A DNA stretch of 64,000 nt, taken from UBA1930 sp943371535. GTDB lineage: Bacteria; Bacteroidota; Bacteroidia; Chitinophagales; Chitinophagaceae. Positions within the stretch are counted from its first letter, which is position 1; every line of letters starts with the position of its first letter. Location of the stretch: NCBI GenBank assembly GCA_943371535.1, contig CALRVE020000009.1, forward strand, positions 35,415 through 99,414, in the 5' to 3' direction. The notes beneath the pieces are model-generated. The model was not told where the DNA came from, made no database searches, and saw only the letters and a program-made list of their open reading frames with translations. Of this stretch, positions 35,001 through 43,000 are shown one piece after another. The position numbers and the translations under genes are program-made.

Positions 35001-35399
35001 ACTATTAGGTACACAACTTTGATTTAAAATGCTATATACCAATTCATCGTAAAAAACAGTTGCATCTTCTTCGCTTGCAAAGTAACCATAACGTTCACCC
35101 CAAACTTTCCAGCAATTGGCCATACGATGAGCAACTTGCTTGGCAGAAGTTTCTCTACCTAAACTTCCATCGGCTTGTGGTACGCCTGCTTTTCTAAAAT
35201 ATTTTTGAGCCAAAATATCGGTTGCAATTTGACTCCATTGATTAGGAACTTCTACGTTCGTCATTTCGAACACAGTTTCTCCTGTTGGGTTTTTAATAAC
35301 ACTGGTACGATAATCGTACTCAAACTGATCAAAAGGGCTAACGCCATCTTTTGTAAAGCGGCGGCTGAATTGTAATCTTTGGTTAGGGGTGCTGGCCAT
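32031..35399 (-). CDS. nrdJ: vitamin B12-dependent (class II) ribonucleotide reductase
   Basis: The 1122 residues match the long monomeric NrdJ form. Active-site motifs include NASNPCSEYMFLDNTACNLASINL, IKSGGTTRRAAKMVCLDLDHPEIMEF, TVIAPTGTIGLVMDCDTTGVEPDFALVKFKKLSGGG and GQNSNNSIRIPNEF. The C-terminus carries CTTCGHITVRSG-TCYKCLNCGTQGGCS, a zinc-ribbon-like Cys tail that shuttles electrons to the active site. It reduces ribonucleotides to deoxyribonucleotides using adenosylcobalamin, independent of oxygen. I do not see a cobalamin riboswitch upstream. DnaA-box-like palindromes precede it by about 115 bp. Confidence 0.96.
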   Translation of the reverse strand: MASTPNQRLQFSRRFTKDGVSPFDQFEYDYRTSVIKNPTGETVFEMTNVEVPNQWSQIATDILAQKYFRKAGVPQADGSLGRETSAKQVAHRMANCWKVWGERYGYFASEEDATVFYDELVYSILNQSCVPNSPQWFNTGLHESYGITGKPQGHYYVDPITKELSKSKNAYERPQPHACFILSVSDDLVNDGGIMDLWVREARIFKYGSGVGTNFSQIRGGGEKLSGGGSSSGLMSFLKIGDRSAGAIKSGGTTRRAAKMVCLDLDHPEIMEFINWKVEEEKKVAALVAAGYDNGYEGEAYATVAGQNSNNSIRIPNEFFKVLEEDGDWELKARTDGRVMKKIPAREVWNQVAYAAWRCADPGTQYDTTINEWHTCPQGGRINASNPCSEYMFLDNTACNLASINLRKFFNEETNQIDVEGLEYISRLWTVVLEVSVLMAQFPSKEVAQLSYDYRTLGLGFANLGTILMISGIAYDSEEARGIAGAISAIMTGVAYKTSAEMASFLGAFDKFEENRADMLRVMRNHRAAAYDANEAYEGLQIKPQGIKAQYCPDALLKSATKAWDDAVQMGEKYGYRNAQTTVIAPTGTIGLVMDCDTTGVEPDFALVKFKKLSGGGYFKIINGAVPNALKTLGYSQKEVDAIEKYAVGAASFEGAPFINNQTLSAKGFTAEEIAKLNAAAKAAFEIGFIFNRYSLGDATLQRLGFTEEEYSDWSFNMLEGLGFTEDEIAAANDYICGTMTVEGAPYLKDEHLSVFDCANKCGKKGERYIHAHGHIRMMAACQPFLSGAISKTINLPHEANVEEIADCYKLSWELGLKANALYRDGSKLSQPLSTKSDKKKKTDDASVEAATEETEVTASLTDSNIVDLTKLSVEDLLDEVNRRMAASADTKLKRELSKIVERKSLPAKRRGYTQKAKINGQVIFLRTGEYNDGTLGEIFVDLAKEGSTVRSLMNCFAIAISVGLQYGVPLEEFVEKFVFTRFEPAGMVDHPNIKTTTSLVDFVFRALAYEYLGRTDLVHVLDKPEVGNMGDDEASLIGSPELSSVHVTAAPLATSANTTPTPAPQKLQRVAVKAEASMDAVNEYAKKMQGDAPACTTCGHITVRSGTCYKCLNCGTQGGCS

Positions 35400-35514
35400 A
35401 CAATGATAGAATTTATAGGTGGTTAATGATTTAGCTTGATTTTTACCACGGTTAACGAATTGTTAAGCGGTTGACGAAAATATCTTTCCAAATTGAAAAA
35501 ACAGCATGTTTTAA

Positions 35515-35598
35515 ATCCACAGATTGTGGATAAGGAATGTGTAAAAATTCGTGACTCAAATGCAGTATGCATTTGCTGCGTTTCTCACATATTGTGAG
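35515..35598. promoter_or_regulatory. three spaced palindromes including DnaA-box-like sites upstream of nrdJ
   Basis: There are three perfect inverted repeats, each with a 3-bp spacer: ATCCACA-GAT-TGTGGAT (35515-35531), AAATGCA-GTA-TGCATTT (35558-35574) and CTCACA-TAT-TGTGAG (35584-35598). The first includes TGTGGATAA (35525-35533), the exact reverse complement of the DnaA box TTATCCACA. TGTGTAAAA at 35538-35546 fits the looser consensus TTWTNCACA. They lie in the 414-bp gap between nrdJ and the divergent GGGP synthase gene, which otherwise shows nothing. A regulatory role is inferred. Confidence 0.5.
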
Positions 35599-35813
35599 CA
35601 ATTTTTTGAAAATTTAATGCTGTAGAATGAATTAATTCCTCTAACTAAATTGCATTAAACAATAAAAAATATCTATTTTCATGTTTTTGAACGAACATGT
35701 AATAAATTAGTTGTATTGAATGCCCGAAATAGCTTAAAATAGAATAATTTTAATTATCGGTTATTTAGAGCAAAGTTTTTTGCATTTTTGCAATACCACT
35801 TACAAAATTTTGA

Positions 35814-36569
35814 ATGAAGCAGGATTTGTATAAACAATTTATAGCTAGAAAGGAACAAGGGAAAAAATCGTTCACGGTTTTAATTGATCCCGATAAAGTA
35901 AATGCTCAGTCTATTGAGCAAATTACTACTTTGGCAATGGATGCCAAAGTGGATTATTTTTTTGTAGGAGGCTCATTGGTTATTTCGAATCATTTAGATG
36001 AATGTATTCAGCAAATAAAATCTCTATGCAATATTCCTGTTGTATTATTTCCTGGCTCACCATCTCAAGTAAGTAAATATGCCGATGCATTGTTGTATTT
36101 ATCTTTAATTTCTGGAAGAAATCCTGAGTTACTAATTGGTCAGCATGTAGTAAGTGCTCCTTTTGTAAAAAAGAGTGGCTTAGAAATTATGCCTACCGGC
36201 TATATGGTGGTTGACGGAGGTGCACCAACAACTGTTTCTTATATTTCAAATGCTACACCCATACCTGCCGATAAAAATGAAATTGCTATGTGTACTGCAA
36301 TGGCAGGTGAAATGTTGGGTATGAAATTAATTTATATGGATGCTGGCAGTGGTGCCAAACGCCCAATTACCGAGCAAATGATTGAAAAAGTAGCATCTTA
36401 CATTGAATCTCCATTAATTGTTGGTGGTGGTATTATTGAGCCTGAAAAAGCCTATAGAAATTGTAAAGCAGGAGCAGATGTGATTGTAGTGGGAAATGCC
36501 ATTGAAAAAGATCCTTCACTTATTAAAGAAATGGCTGCTGCTGTACATAGTGTACCTGTAACTGTTTAA
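35814..36569 (+). CDS. geranylgeranylglyceryl-phosphate synthase-family protein (GGGPS group II)
   Basis: The protein has 251 residues with a TIM-barrel prenyltransferase of the PcrB/GGGPS type. The N-terminal FTVLIDPDKV has the Mg-binding Asp, followed by FFVGGSLVISNHLD, PVVLFPGSPSQVS, LYLSLISGRNPELLIGQHV, EIMPTGYMVVDGGAPTTVSYIS, YMDAGSGAKRPI, PLIVGGGIIEPEKA and GADVIVVGNAIEKD. The family joins a prenyl diphosphate to sn-glycerol-1-phosphate through an ether bond, the archaeal stereochemistry, yet group II members are well known in Bacteroidota. The bacterial product is not agreed. It is convergent with the M14 peptidase gene, sharing a bidirectional terminator. Confidence 0.92.
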   Translation: MKQDLYKQFIARKEQGKKSFTVLIDPDKVNAQSIEQITTLAMDAKVDYFFVGGSLVISNHLDECIQQIKSLCNIPVVLFPGSPSQVSKYADALLYLSLISGRNPELLIGQHVVSAPFVKKSGLEIMPTGYMVVDGGAPTTVSYISNATPIPADKNEIAMCTAMAGEMLGMKLIYMDAGSGAKRPITEQMIEKVASYIESPLIVGGGIIEPEKAYRNCKAGADVIVVGNAIEKDPSLIKEMAAAVHSVPVTV

Positions 36570-36588
36570 CAACTAGAATATATTTAAA

Positions 36589-36621
36589 AGAAAAGGTTTC
36601 AAATTACTTGAAACCTTTTCT
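36589..36621. terminator. bidirectional terminator between convergent GGGPS and M14 peptidase genes
   Basis: AGAAAAGGTTTCAA-ATTAC-TTGAAACCTTTTCT is a perfect 14-bp stem with a 5-base loop and T-rich sequence on both strands after the stem. It is centred between the two stop codons. Confidence 0.9.
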
Positions 36622-36632
36622 TTTTATAAACT

Positions 36633-39146
36633 TTATTGATTACCTACCATAAAAATGGCGTTGCTAAATAGTAGTTTGCCATTCTCCCAAAACAATCTGA
36701 ATATGGGATCATCGGCAAAAATGCTTACTGTTCCTGCACCCATTTCTAATGCTCCAATCACTGTTCCATCTTTTAATTTTTCTTTTACTTTATAACCAGA
36801 GAAACCCGTTACATAATTGTCTTTTTTAAGAATACCTACATTCCATCCATCTTTCATAAACTCGTAAATAGCAGTATTCTGTTTTAATGTATAGTAGTTA
36901 TTGCTATACCCAAATGCTAAAGGATGTGTGGCATCTAACTCTACTTTATAAATTGAACCAGGCGTATAATTGGGTAAATAATCTCTTTCTCTATCGGCAT
37001 ATTTTTTTACTAAAGCATAGGTGTCTTCTTTTTTATCGCTACCATCTTCTTTCTTTTTAAAACCCCAATCGGCATTGGCTAATTGGTCAACTGCATTTTC
37101 CATTGCTACTAATTTTCCTCCATTGCGTACAAATTCTTTTAGCTTATCGTTCGCCGATTTATCATTTAAAAATCTGTAATAACCATCGGTCATAATAATT
37201 ACATGATAATTTTTTAAACTCATTCTACCTAAATCATTGGCATTTAATAAAGTAATAGGATAGTTCAATTGCTGATCAAATAAGTTCCAAACTTCGCCAG
37301 CTGCAGTGCTTGAAACCCCATCGCCAGTTAACATTGCAATAGTTGGCTTTTGTATCACTTTTACATCTGGACTACCAAAATCTAATCCTTTATCCATAAA
37401 ACCAGTTTCTACAGGTATTGCTGTTACACCAAATTTTTGTTGAATTTGATTAATTGCTACATAAATTGATTCCATTGAATTACCAGTTTTTTGCACAATC
37501 AATGTTCCTCTTTCATAAGGTTGATTATTGTACACAAAAGGCTTTTCACTAAAACGAACTTTAATATTCTGTTTCAATAAATGCGTTAATACTTTTACAC
37601 TTGTGAAAGAAGTGTACGGAATTAAAAATCCATAAGTACTTGTTAGTTGAATCGTTGCTTTTGCAGGAGCGTCAGCTGCATCAAATTGCTTTTTTTCTTT
37701 TAATGCATAACCCTCTACTCCAAATGCATAAGGAATGCTCCATGCTGTAATATCGTAAGTGGCACTATCCGACAATTTACTTTTTGGTTCTAGCAAAACC
37801 TTTACCAATGCACTTTTGGGTTGAAATGCAGAAACCTGTAACGTAAACTTTGCTGTTTTACAATCTTCTTTTTTGCTAGTTTGATAATTATATGCTTTGA
37901 ATGTAGTTGAACTTTTTACCAAAGAAAAATCAATACTATTATTCATCAATAATTTCTTAACCGCTTCAATTTTTTGTTCATCATTACTGCTGAGTATATA
38001 AGTTTTATATTCTGTATTTTTTGCATTGATTCCATCGGTAAAAAACTGCTTAAACTCTGTTACTAGTTTTTGTGCATTTATAGAAGTGATTTCGATAGTA
38101 GATAATCCTGACGTAAAGTGATGTGCAGCTCTATCTACTAACGTTAATGTATCGCCATCTTTGGTTACAACGCCTAAACCTCCTCTGCTATGACCACCTT
38201 GTTCATACGTCATGCCAATTGAACCATTGTAAATAGGATATGTATCACCATAAGACGGATAAAATAAATCGAATCTTTCTTTGGTAAAATATAACCATCC
38301 ATTGGCATCGAAATATTTTGCATGATTTTTACCAATTTGCGTTTGAAACTCTCTTTGCCAATTGGTAATTACTTCATGAAAAGGTTCTGCCGCTGGTGCA
38401 AAATAATAAGGCTCATTATAACCTTGCTCATGAAAATCAACATGTATATGTGGCATCCACTGATTGTACTTTTTAATACGTTGTTGAGTTTCAACCTGTG
38501 TTTGCCAAGCCCAATCTCTGTTTAAATCAAAATTATAATGGTTACTTCTTCCTCCAGGCCAAGGTTCACTGTGTTCACGGCTTTGAGGATCGGCATTTAG
38601 CTCAGCTCCTACAACTTCATTGTACCAATTTACATAACGATCTCTTCCATCTGGATTTAAACAAGGATCAATAATTACTACTGTATTTTTTAACCACTCT
38701 TTGGTTTTAGTATTAGATGGATCTACCAATGCAAACAATGTAAGCATTGCTGCTTCACTACTGCTTGGTTCATTGCCATGTACATTATAACTTAACCAAA
38801 CAATGGCAGGAGCATCGTTACTAATGGCAGCCATCTTATCTTTTGCTAAACCAGCTAATCTTAAATTGTTGGCACGAATTGCTTCTAACTTTTGAATATT
38901 TTCAGGGGTTGAAACGTATGCCAGCATAAGCTCTCTTCCTTCGTTAGTTGTACCATACTGCTCAGTAACAACCATTCCAGTTTTTGCAGCAGCAACCGAT
39001 TTTACGTACTCAACAATTTTATGATGACGGGTGTACTTTGTACCAATTGGATAACCTAAAAATTGTTCAGGACTTTGTAGGGTTTGTGCAAACAATGTTT
39101 GCGTAAGAGCTAGTAATACAAATAGCAAATATTTTCTTTTGACCAT
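36633..39146 (-). CDS. M14-family zinc carboxypeptidase, secreted
   Basis: The protein has 837 residues with a signal peptide (about 1-20, ending TLFAQ). The peptidase domain lies in about 30-350: zinc ligands His123 and Glu126 in NVHGNEPSSSE, NPDGRDRYVNWYN, the third ligand His239 in HVDFHEQG, and the catalytic Glu in MTYEQGGHSRGGLG. The long C-terminal part (about 400-837) contains a class I glutamine amidotransferase-like region (VIIMTDGYYRFLNDK, GGKLVAMENAVDQLA). This is a common extension in Bacteroidota M14 enzymes. It probably trims peptides in the periplasm or outside. There is no type IX tail. Confidence 0.92.
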   Translation of the reverse strand: MVKRKYLLFVLLALTQTLFAQTLQSPEQFLGYPIGTKYTRHHKIVEYVKSVAAAKTGMVVTEQYGTTNEGRELMLAYVSTPENIQKLEAIRANNLRLAGLAKDKMAAISNDAPAIVWLSYNVHGNEPSSSEAAMLTLFALVDPSNTKTKEWLKNTVVIIDPCLNPDGRDRYVNWYNEVVGAELNADPQSREHSEPWPGGRSNHYNFDLNRDWAWQTQVETQQRIKKYNQWMPHIHVDFHEQGYNEPYYFAPAAEPFHEVITNWQREFQTQIGKNHAKYFDANGWLYFTKERFDLFYPSYGDTYPIYNGSIGMTYEQGGHSRGGLGVVTKDGDTLTLVDRAAHHFTSGLSTIEITSINAQKLVTEFKQFFTDGINAKNTEYKTYILSSNDEQKIEAVKKLLMNNSIDFSLVKSSTTFKAYNYQTSKKEDCKTAKFTLQVSAFQPKSALVKVLLEPKSKLSDSATYDITAWSIPYAFGVEGYALKEKKQFDAADAPAKATIQLTSTYGFLIPYTSFTSVKVLTHLLKQNIKVRFSEKPFVYNNQPYERGTLIVQKTGNSMESIYVAINQIQQKFGVTAIPVETGFMDKGLDFGSPDVKVIQKPTIAMLTGDGVSSTAAGEVWNLFDQQLNYPITLLNANDLGRMSLKNYHVIIMTDGYYRFLNDKSANDKLKEFVRNGGKLVAMENAVDQLANADWGFKKKEDGSDKKEDTYALVKKYADRERDYLPNYTPGSIYKVELDATHPLAFGYSNNYYTLKQNTAIYEFMKDGWNVGILKKDNYVTGFSGYKVKEKLKDGTVIGALEMGAGTVSIFADDPIFRLFWENGKLLFSNAIFMVGNQ

Positions 39147-39353
39147 ATATTGAAATTATAGTTGGTGAAAATAAAGAAAAATTAAGAACCCAATGAATTT
39201 GGTCTCACAACTAAAATAAACATGAGAATTTTATGATGCTCAGTTAGAAATTTAATTGGTAAAATCTACTACTTAGGTAGAACGAATTTTAAAAATTGCA
39301 AAAAATACATCCGAATAAATTTATACTTATGTTAGAAAAAACATTTTATGATT

Positions 39354-39730
39354 ATGACTGAAAATGAAATTTCTTATGTAATAAGAGGTACAATATTTAA
39401 TGTATACAATCAACTTGGTCCTGGACTTTTAGAAAGTGCCTATGAAGCTGCATTGTTACATGAATTGAGAAAAAGTAACTTAAAAGTACAAAGTCAGGTT
39501 GCTTTACTTATGATTTATGATACAGTAAAAGTTGATATTGGCTACCGATTAGATATTCTTGTAGAAAATAAAGTAATCATAGAATTAAAATCGGTTGAAA
39601 CTATTTTGATGTGCACCATAAACAATTGATTACCTACTTAAAGCTTTCTGGTTTAAAACTTGGGCTATTGGTGAATTTTAATTCAAGTGATATTTCGAAA
39701 AGTATTTTTAGAAACGTGAATGGGCTTTGA
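39354..39730 (+). pseudogene. GxxExxY-family (PD-(D/E)XK-like) protein gene with a frameshift
   Basis: The first reading frame from ATG 39354 (MTENEISYVIRGTIFNVY) contains the name-giving GLLESAYE and the PD-(D/E)XK-like strand YRLDILVENKVIIELKSVE. It then runs out of frame into LMCTINN and a stop at 39629. One frame over, from about 39609, the expected C-terminus continues (DVHHKQLITYLKLSGLKLGLLVNFNS...FRNVNGL) to TGA at 39728-39730. A single missing base in the TTTTG run near 39604-39608 explains this. The family is annotated in Pfam as a PD-(D/E)XK nuclease-superfamily protein. The break could be a real mutation or a homopolymer error. A palindromic repeat starts about 20 bp downstream. 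Confidence 0.88.
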
Positions 39731-39749
39731 GTTTTTCCTGCTGATGAAC

Positions 39750-39885
39750 GCAAATTGAATACACAGCTGATTTACGCTGATGTTATTTGCGAAAATCTGC
39801 GGTTCTTTTAATCTGTGAAAATCTGCGGGAGAAATAATTCCCGCTGATTTACACTGAAGTGATTTGTGAACATTTGCTAGAGGGA
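39750..39885. repeat. palindromic interspersed repeat downstream of the GxxExxY gene
   Basis: The sequence alternates motifs such as CTGATTTACGCTGATG, GCGAAAATCTGCGG, ATCTGTGAAAATCTGCGGGA and TCCCGCTGATTTACACTG. The core GCGGGA-N8-TCCCGC (39825-39844) forms a hairpin. It is clearly related to 52992-53209 (TCAGCGGGAATTATATTCC core). An overlapping minus-strand frame (39683-39895) is not credible as a gene. The remainder of the gap to 40071 holds one small hairpin (TTGCCTA-GGTAA-TAGGCAA, 39945-39963) and nothing else. Confidence 0.7.
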
Positions 39886-40071
39886 TATTAAACAATTTGG
39901 ATTTTTAGTTAGCAAAAAAACCTCCCAGTTAAGATTAACTTTAATTGCCTAGGTAATAGGCAAGCTTGGTAGCTCAAAATTTAAACTGAGTAATCATTTT
40001 ATTTAGTAAATAATTGCAATCGAAAGCTTCTGTTTTCATCAAATTTATTCTATGTTGTATTTACTTTTCAA

Positions 40072-43000
40072 TTAATTGATCATTATTTTTATTGGTTGTC
40101 TATTTGCTATTTTCAGTATATATGTTCCTTTGAAATCACTTTTAATAGTAATGCTTGTTTGGCGTGCATTAATTACACCTTCTTGAACAATTTTACCATC
40201 AATAGTGGTAATTATATAAGCTTCGTTTTTAGAAATTGTTTCTCCCAAATCTATATTCAGTATTCCATTTGTTACTGGATTTGGATAAACAAGTAATGTA
40301 TTTTTTGTACTAGAAAAATCAACCTTTCTTATTTCACTATAACTAAACTTTCCATCTTTATCAACAAGTTTTAATCTATAATAAATGGTACTTGCATTAG
40401 TAGGTAAATGATAATCGGTAAATCTATACTCACTAACCATACCTTTTGCTTGCAGTGTGCCTATTTTATTAAATCTTAATCCATTAAAACTATTTTCAAC
40501 TTCGTATTGTTTGGCATTTATTTCAGCGGCACTTGTCCATTGTAATAATGCAGTATTATTTTGTTTGACAACAGTAAATTTGTTAAGAGTGATAGGTAAT
40601 ACTATATCTGCATTTCTAAAAACCGATAAATTGTTATCGTCTTCATTAACAGTGATAATATCAGGCTTGTTGTCTCCGTCTAAATCGTTTACAGCAAGTG
40701 CTACAGGCTTTCTTCCTGTATTTATAGAAACGGCTGCTGCAAAATGAATAACACCATTGGTAGACAAATTTTTACGTATTTCAACTGTATTAGTAACTGT
40801 ACTACCACCACTAAAGTTGGTAAGTATTAAATCTGGTTTTCCATCGCCATCAATATCACCTACGTCAATAGAACTAGTTCCACCAATTGATGTTGGGTAT
40901 CGTAATGTACGTTCAAAAGTTACAGTACCTTCTCTTGAATTATTTCTATATACAGCCGCTCCATTACCTATAACATCTAATTTTCCATCGCCATCAATAT
41001 CGCTTGTAATAACCTTATCTGCCACAGCATCTACTATTCTTGTCATTGGTGCAAAAGTTATTTGACCAATGGTTGAGGTATTTAATCGAACGGAAAAGTC
41101 TGAGGTAACAACATCTAATTTTTTATCGCCATCAATATCGGCTATTGTAACCGACTTGTAATTAAAATTTGTAGCAAATGAAACAGCAGGTTGAAAACTT
41201 ACTACACCTAAAATAGATGTATTTCTAATAACTGAAAACATAAAATTCCAATCGTGAGCTATTACTATTTCAGGCTTTCCATCGCCATCAATATCTCCAA
41301 TGGCTAAAGATCTTGCATTGCTTGCAATAGTAATATCTTCTTTAGGTGCAAAGCTTATGGTACCATTGGTTGATGTATTTAACAGAATAGATATTTTATT
41401 AAAACATAGAACAGCCATATCTAATTTTCCATCGCCATCTATATCACCCATTGTTACAAAAATTGGTGTTTCAGCGGTACTAATTTCCATTCTAGGAGCA
41501 AAGGAAACACCACCACTAGTTGAAGTGTTTCTAAAGACTGTTAAAACTGGTAGAACTTCATAATATGCTGTTGCAGCCATATCTGGTTTCCCATCTCCAT
41601 CAATATCGCCAACAGCAACACTAGTTAGTCTTCTTCTATTAACATCATAATTTACTCTTGCAGCAAAATCGCCACTAGTAATACTTGTTTTTGCAGGTGC
41701 ATAAATAGGGTTGAATTTTTGTGTACTTGTACCAGATAAAGCAGGGCTTGCATTTAAAACCGTAATGGGTGCATAGGTGGCTCCACTTGGTACAATGGCA
41801 GTAATTTGAGTGGATGTTACAGCCGTAAGCGTTGCTTTGGTAGCACCGAAATACACAATATTATCGTTAATATTTGCATCTCTAAAATTAGTACCGTTAA
41901 TGGTAACTATATCGCCTGGTTTTGCAGATAAAGGAGTAAAAGATGAAATAGTTGGCCCATGACCTAATCTAGTAATTCTTACTGTGTAAGTTTTAGCTGG
42001 TAAATTTCCGCCATTGCTTACAGTTATTTGTAACAAATTTAATCCTTGACTAATGTTTAATTGTAAACTTGGCGATTGACTGCCACTTACAACTGGTTGA
42101 TCAATAGTGCCATTCATTCCATATTTAATTGTTGTGCTAGCATCAACTGCAGTTGCAGTAAATGCCATAAACGATATAGTAGCAGGCACAGTGGCTGTAT
42201 ATGAAATATTACCAGTTGAGAATGATGGAGATAATGTACCAACACTTAATACTAAATTACTTAAATCTGGATTAGGGCTACCTGCTCTTATGATGTTGAT
42301 AGTGTACAATTTAGTAGTAATACCATCTTGTGCCACAACTAATAATTCTATTTGATTGCTACCAATATTTAAATTAAACTGATTAGATTGTTGAGAACCA
42401 CCACCACCAGTTAGGGCATAAGAAGTGTAGCCACCCCCACTTTGCCTTATGTTTACTACTGAATTAAATATTTCTCTAGTAAAGTTTACCCTTACACTTG
42501 TAGTTGTGTTGGTTACATTGGCTGTGTACGCTGTTGTGTTGGTTGAAAATACTGGAGATATTGTACCCACAGTTAATGAAAGTGCTGTAAGGTTAGCATT
42601 ATTATTTAGCGATCTTACAACTCTAATATTGTATACTTTACTAGTTGTGCCATCTTGTGCCGTTACCCGTATTTCTATTACCGTACTATTACCAACCAAA
42701 AGAAGTGGCAATGAAATAGCACCACTTGGTGTTGTAAAACTAGCCGTACCTGTTGGTTCACCTGCACCCACAATACCAGACCAGCTTCGTACTCTTATCG
42801 TTCCATTTGTATCGGCAAGTGTAGGTGTAATGGTTACAGAGTTTACACCATTACTCAATATTGTATTTACAACATATTCGGTAGTATTTGCAGAGAAAAC
42901 AGGAGACAAGCTACCGGCACTGGTGGTTACATTACTTAGGTTAGCATTGTTATTGGCTCTTATGATATCAACTGTATACGTTTTAGTAGTAATGCCATCT

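Noticed and set aside
35500..35620. Chromosomal origin of replication at the DnaA-box-like palindromes
   Set aside because: Only two or three box-like sites are present, and no dnaA, dnaN or other origin-linked genes are in the window.
35400..35813. Cobalamin riboswitch before nrdJ
   Set aside because: A B12 riboswitch would need a conserved B12-box and a long structured leader on the minus strand; I could not find either.
39683..39895. Minus-strand 70-residue open frame
   Set aside because: It lies in the palindromic repeat and has no start context, family resemblance or consistent codon use.
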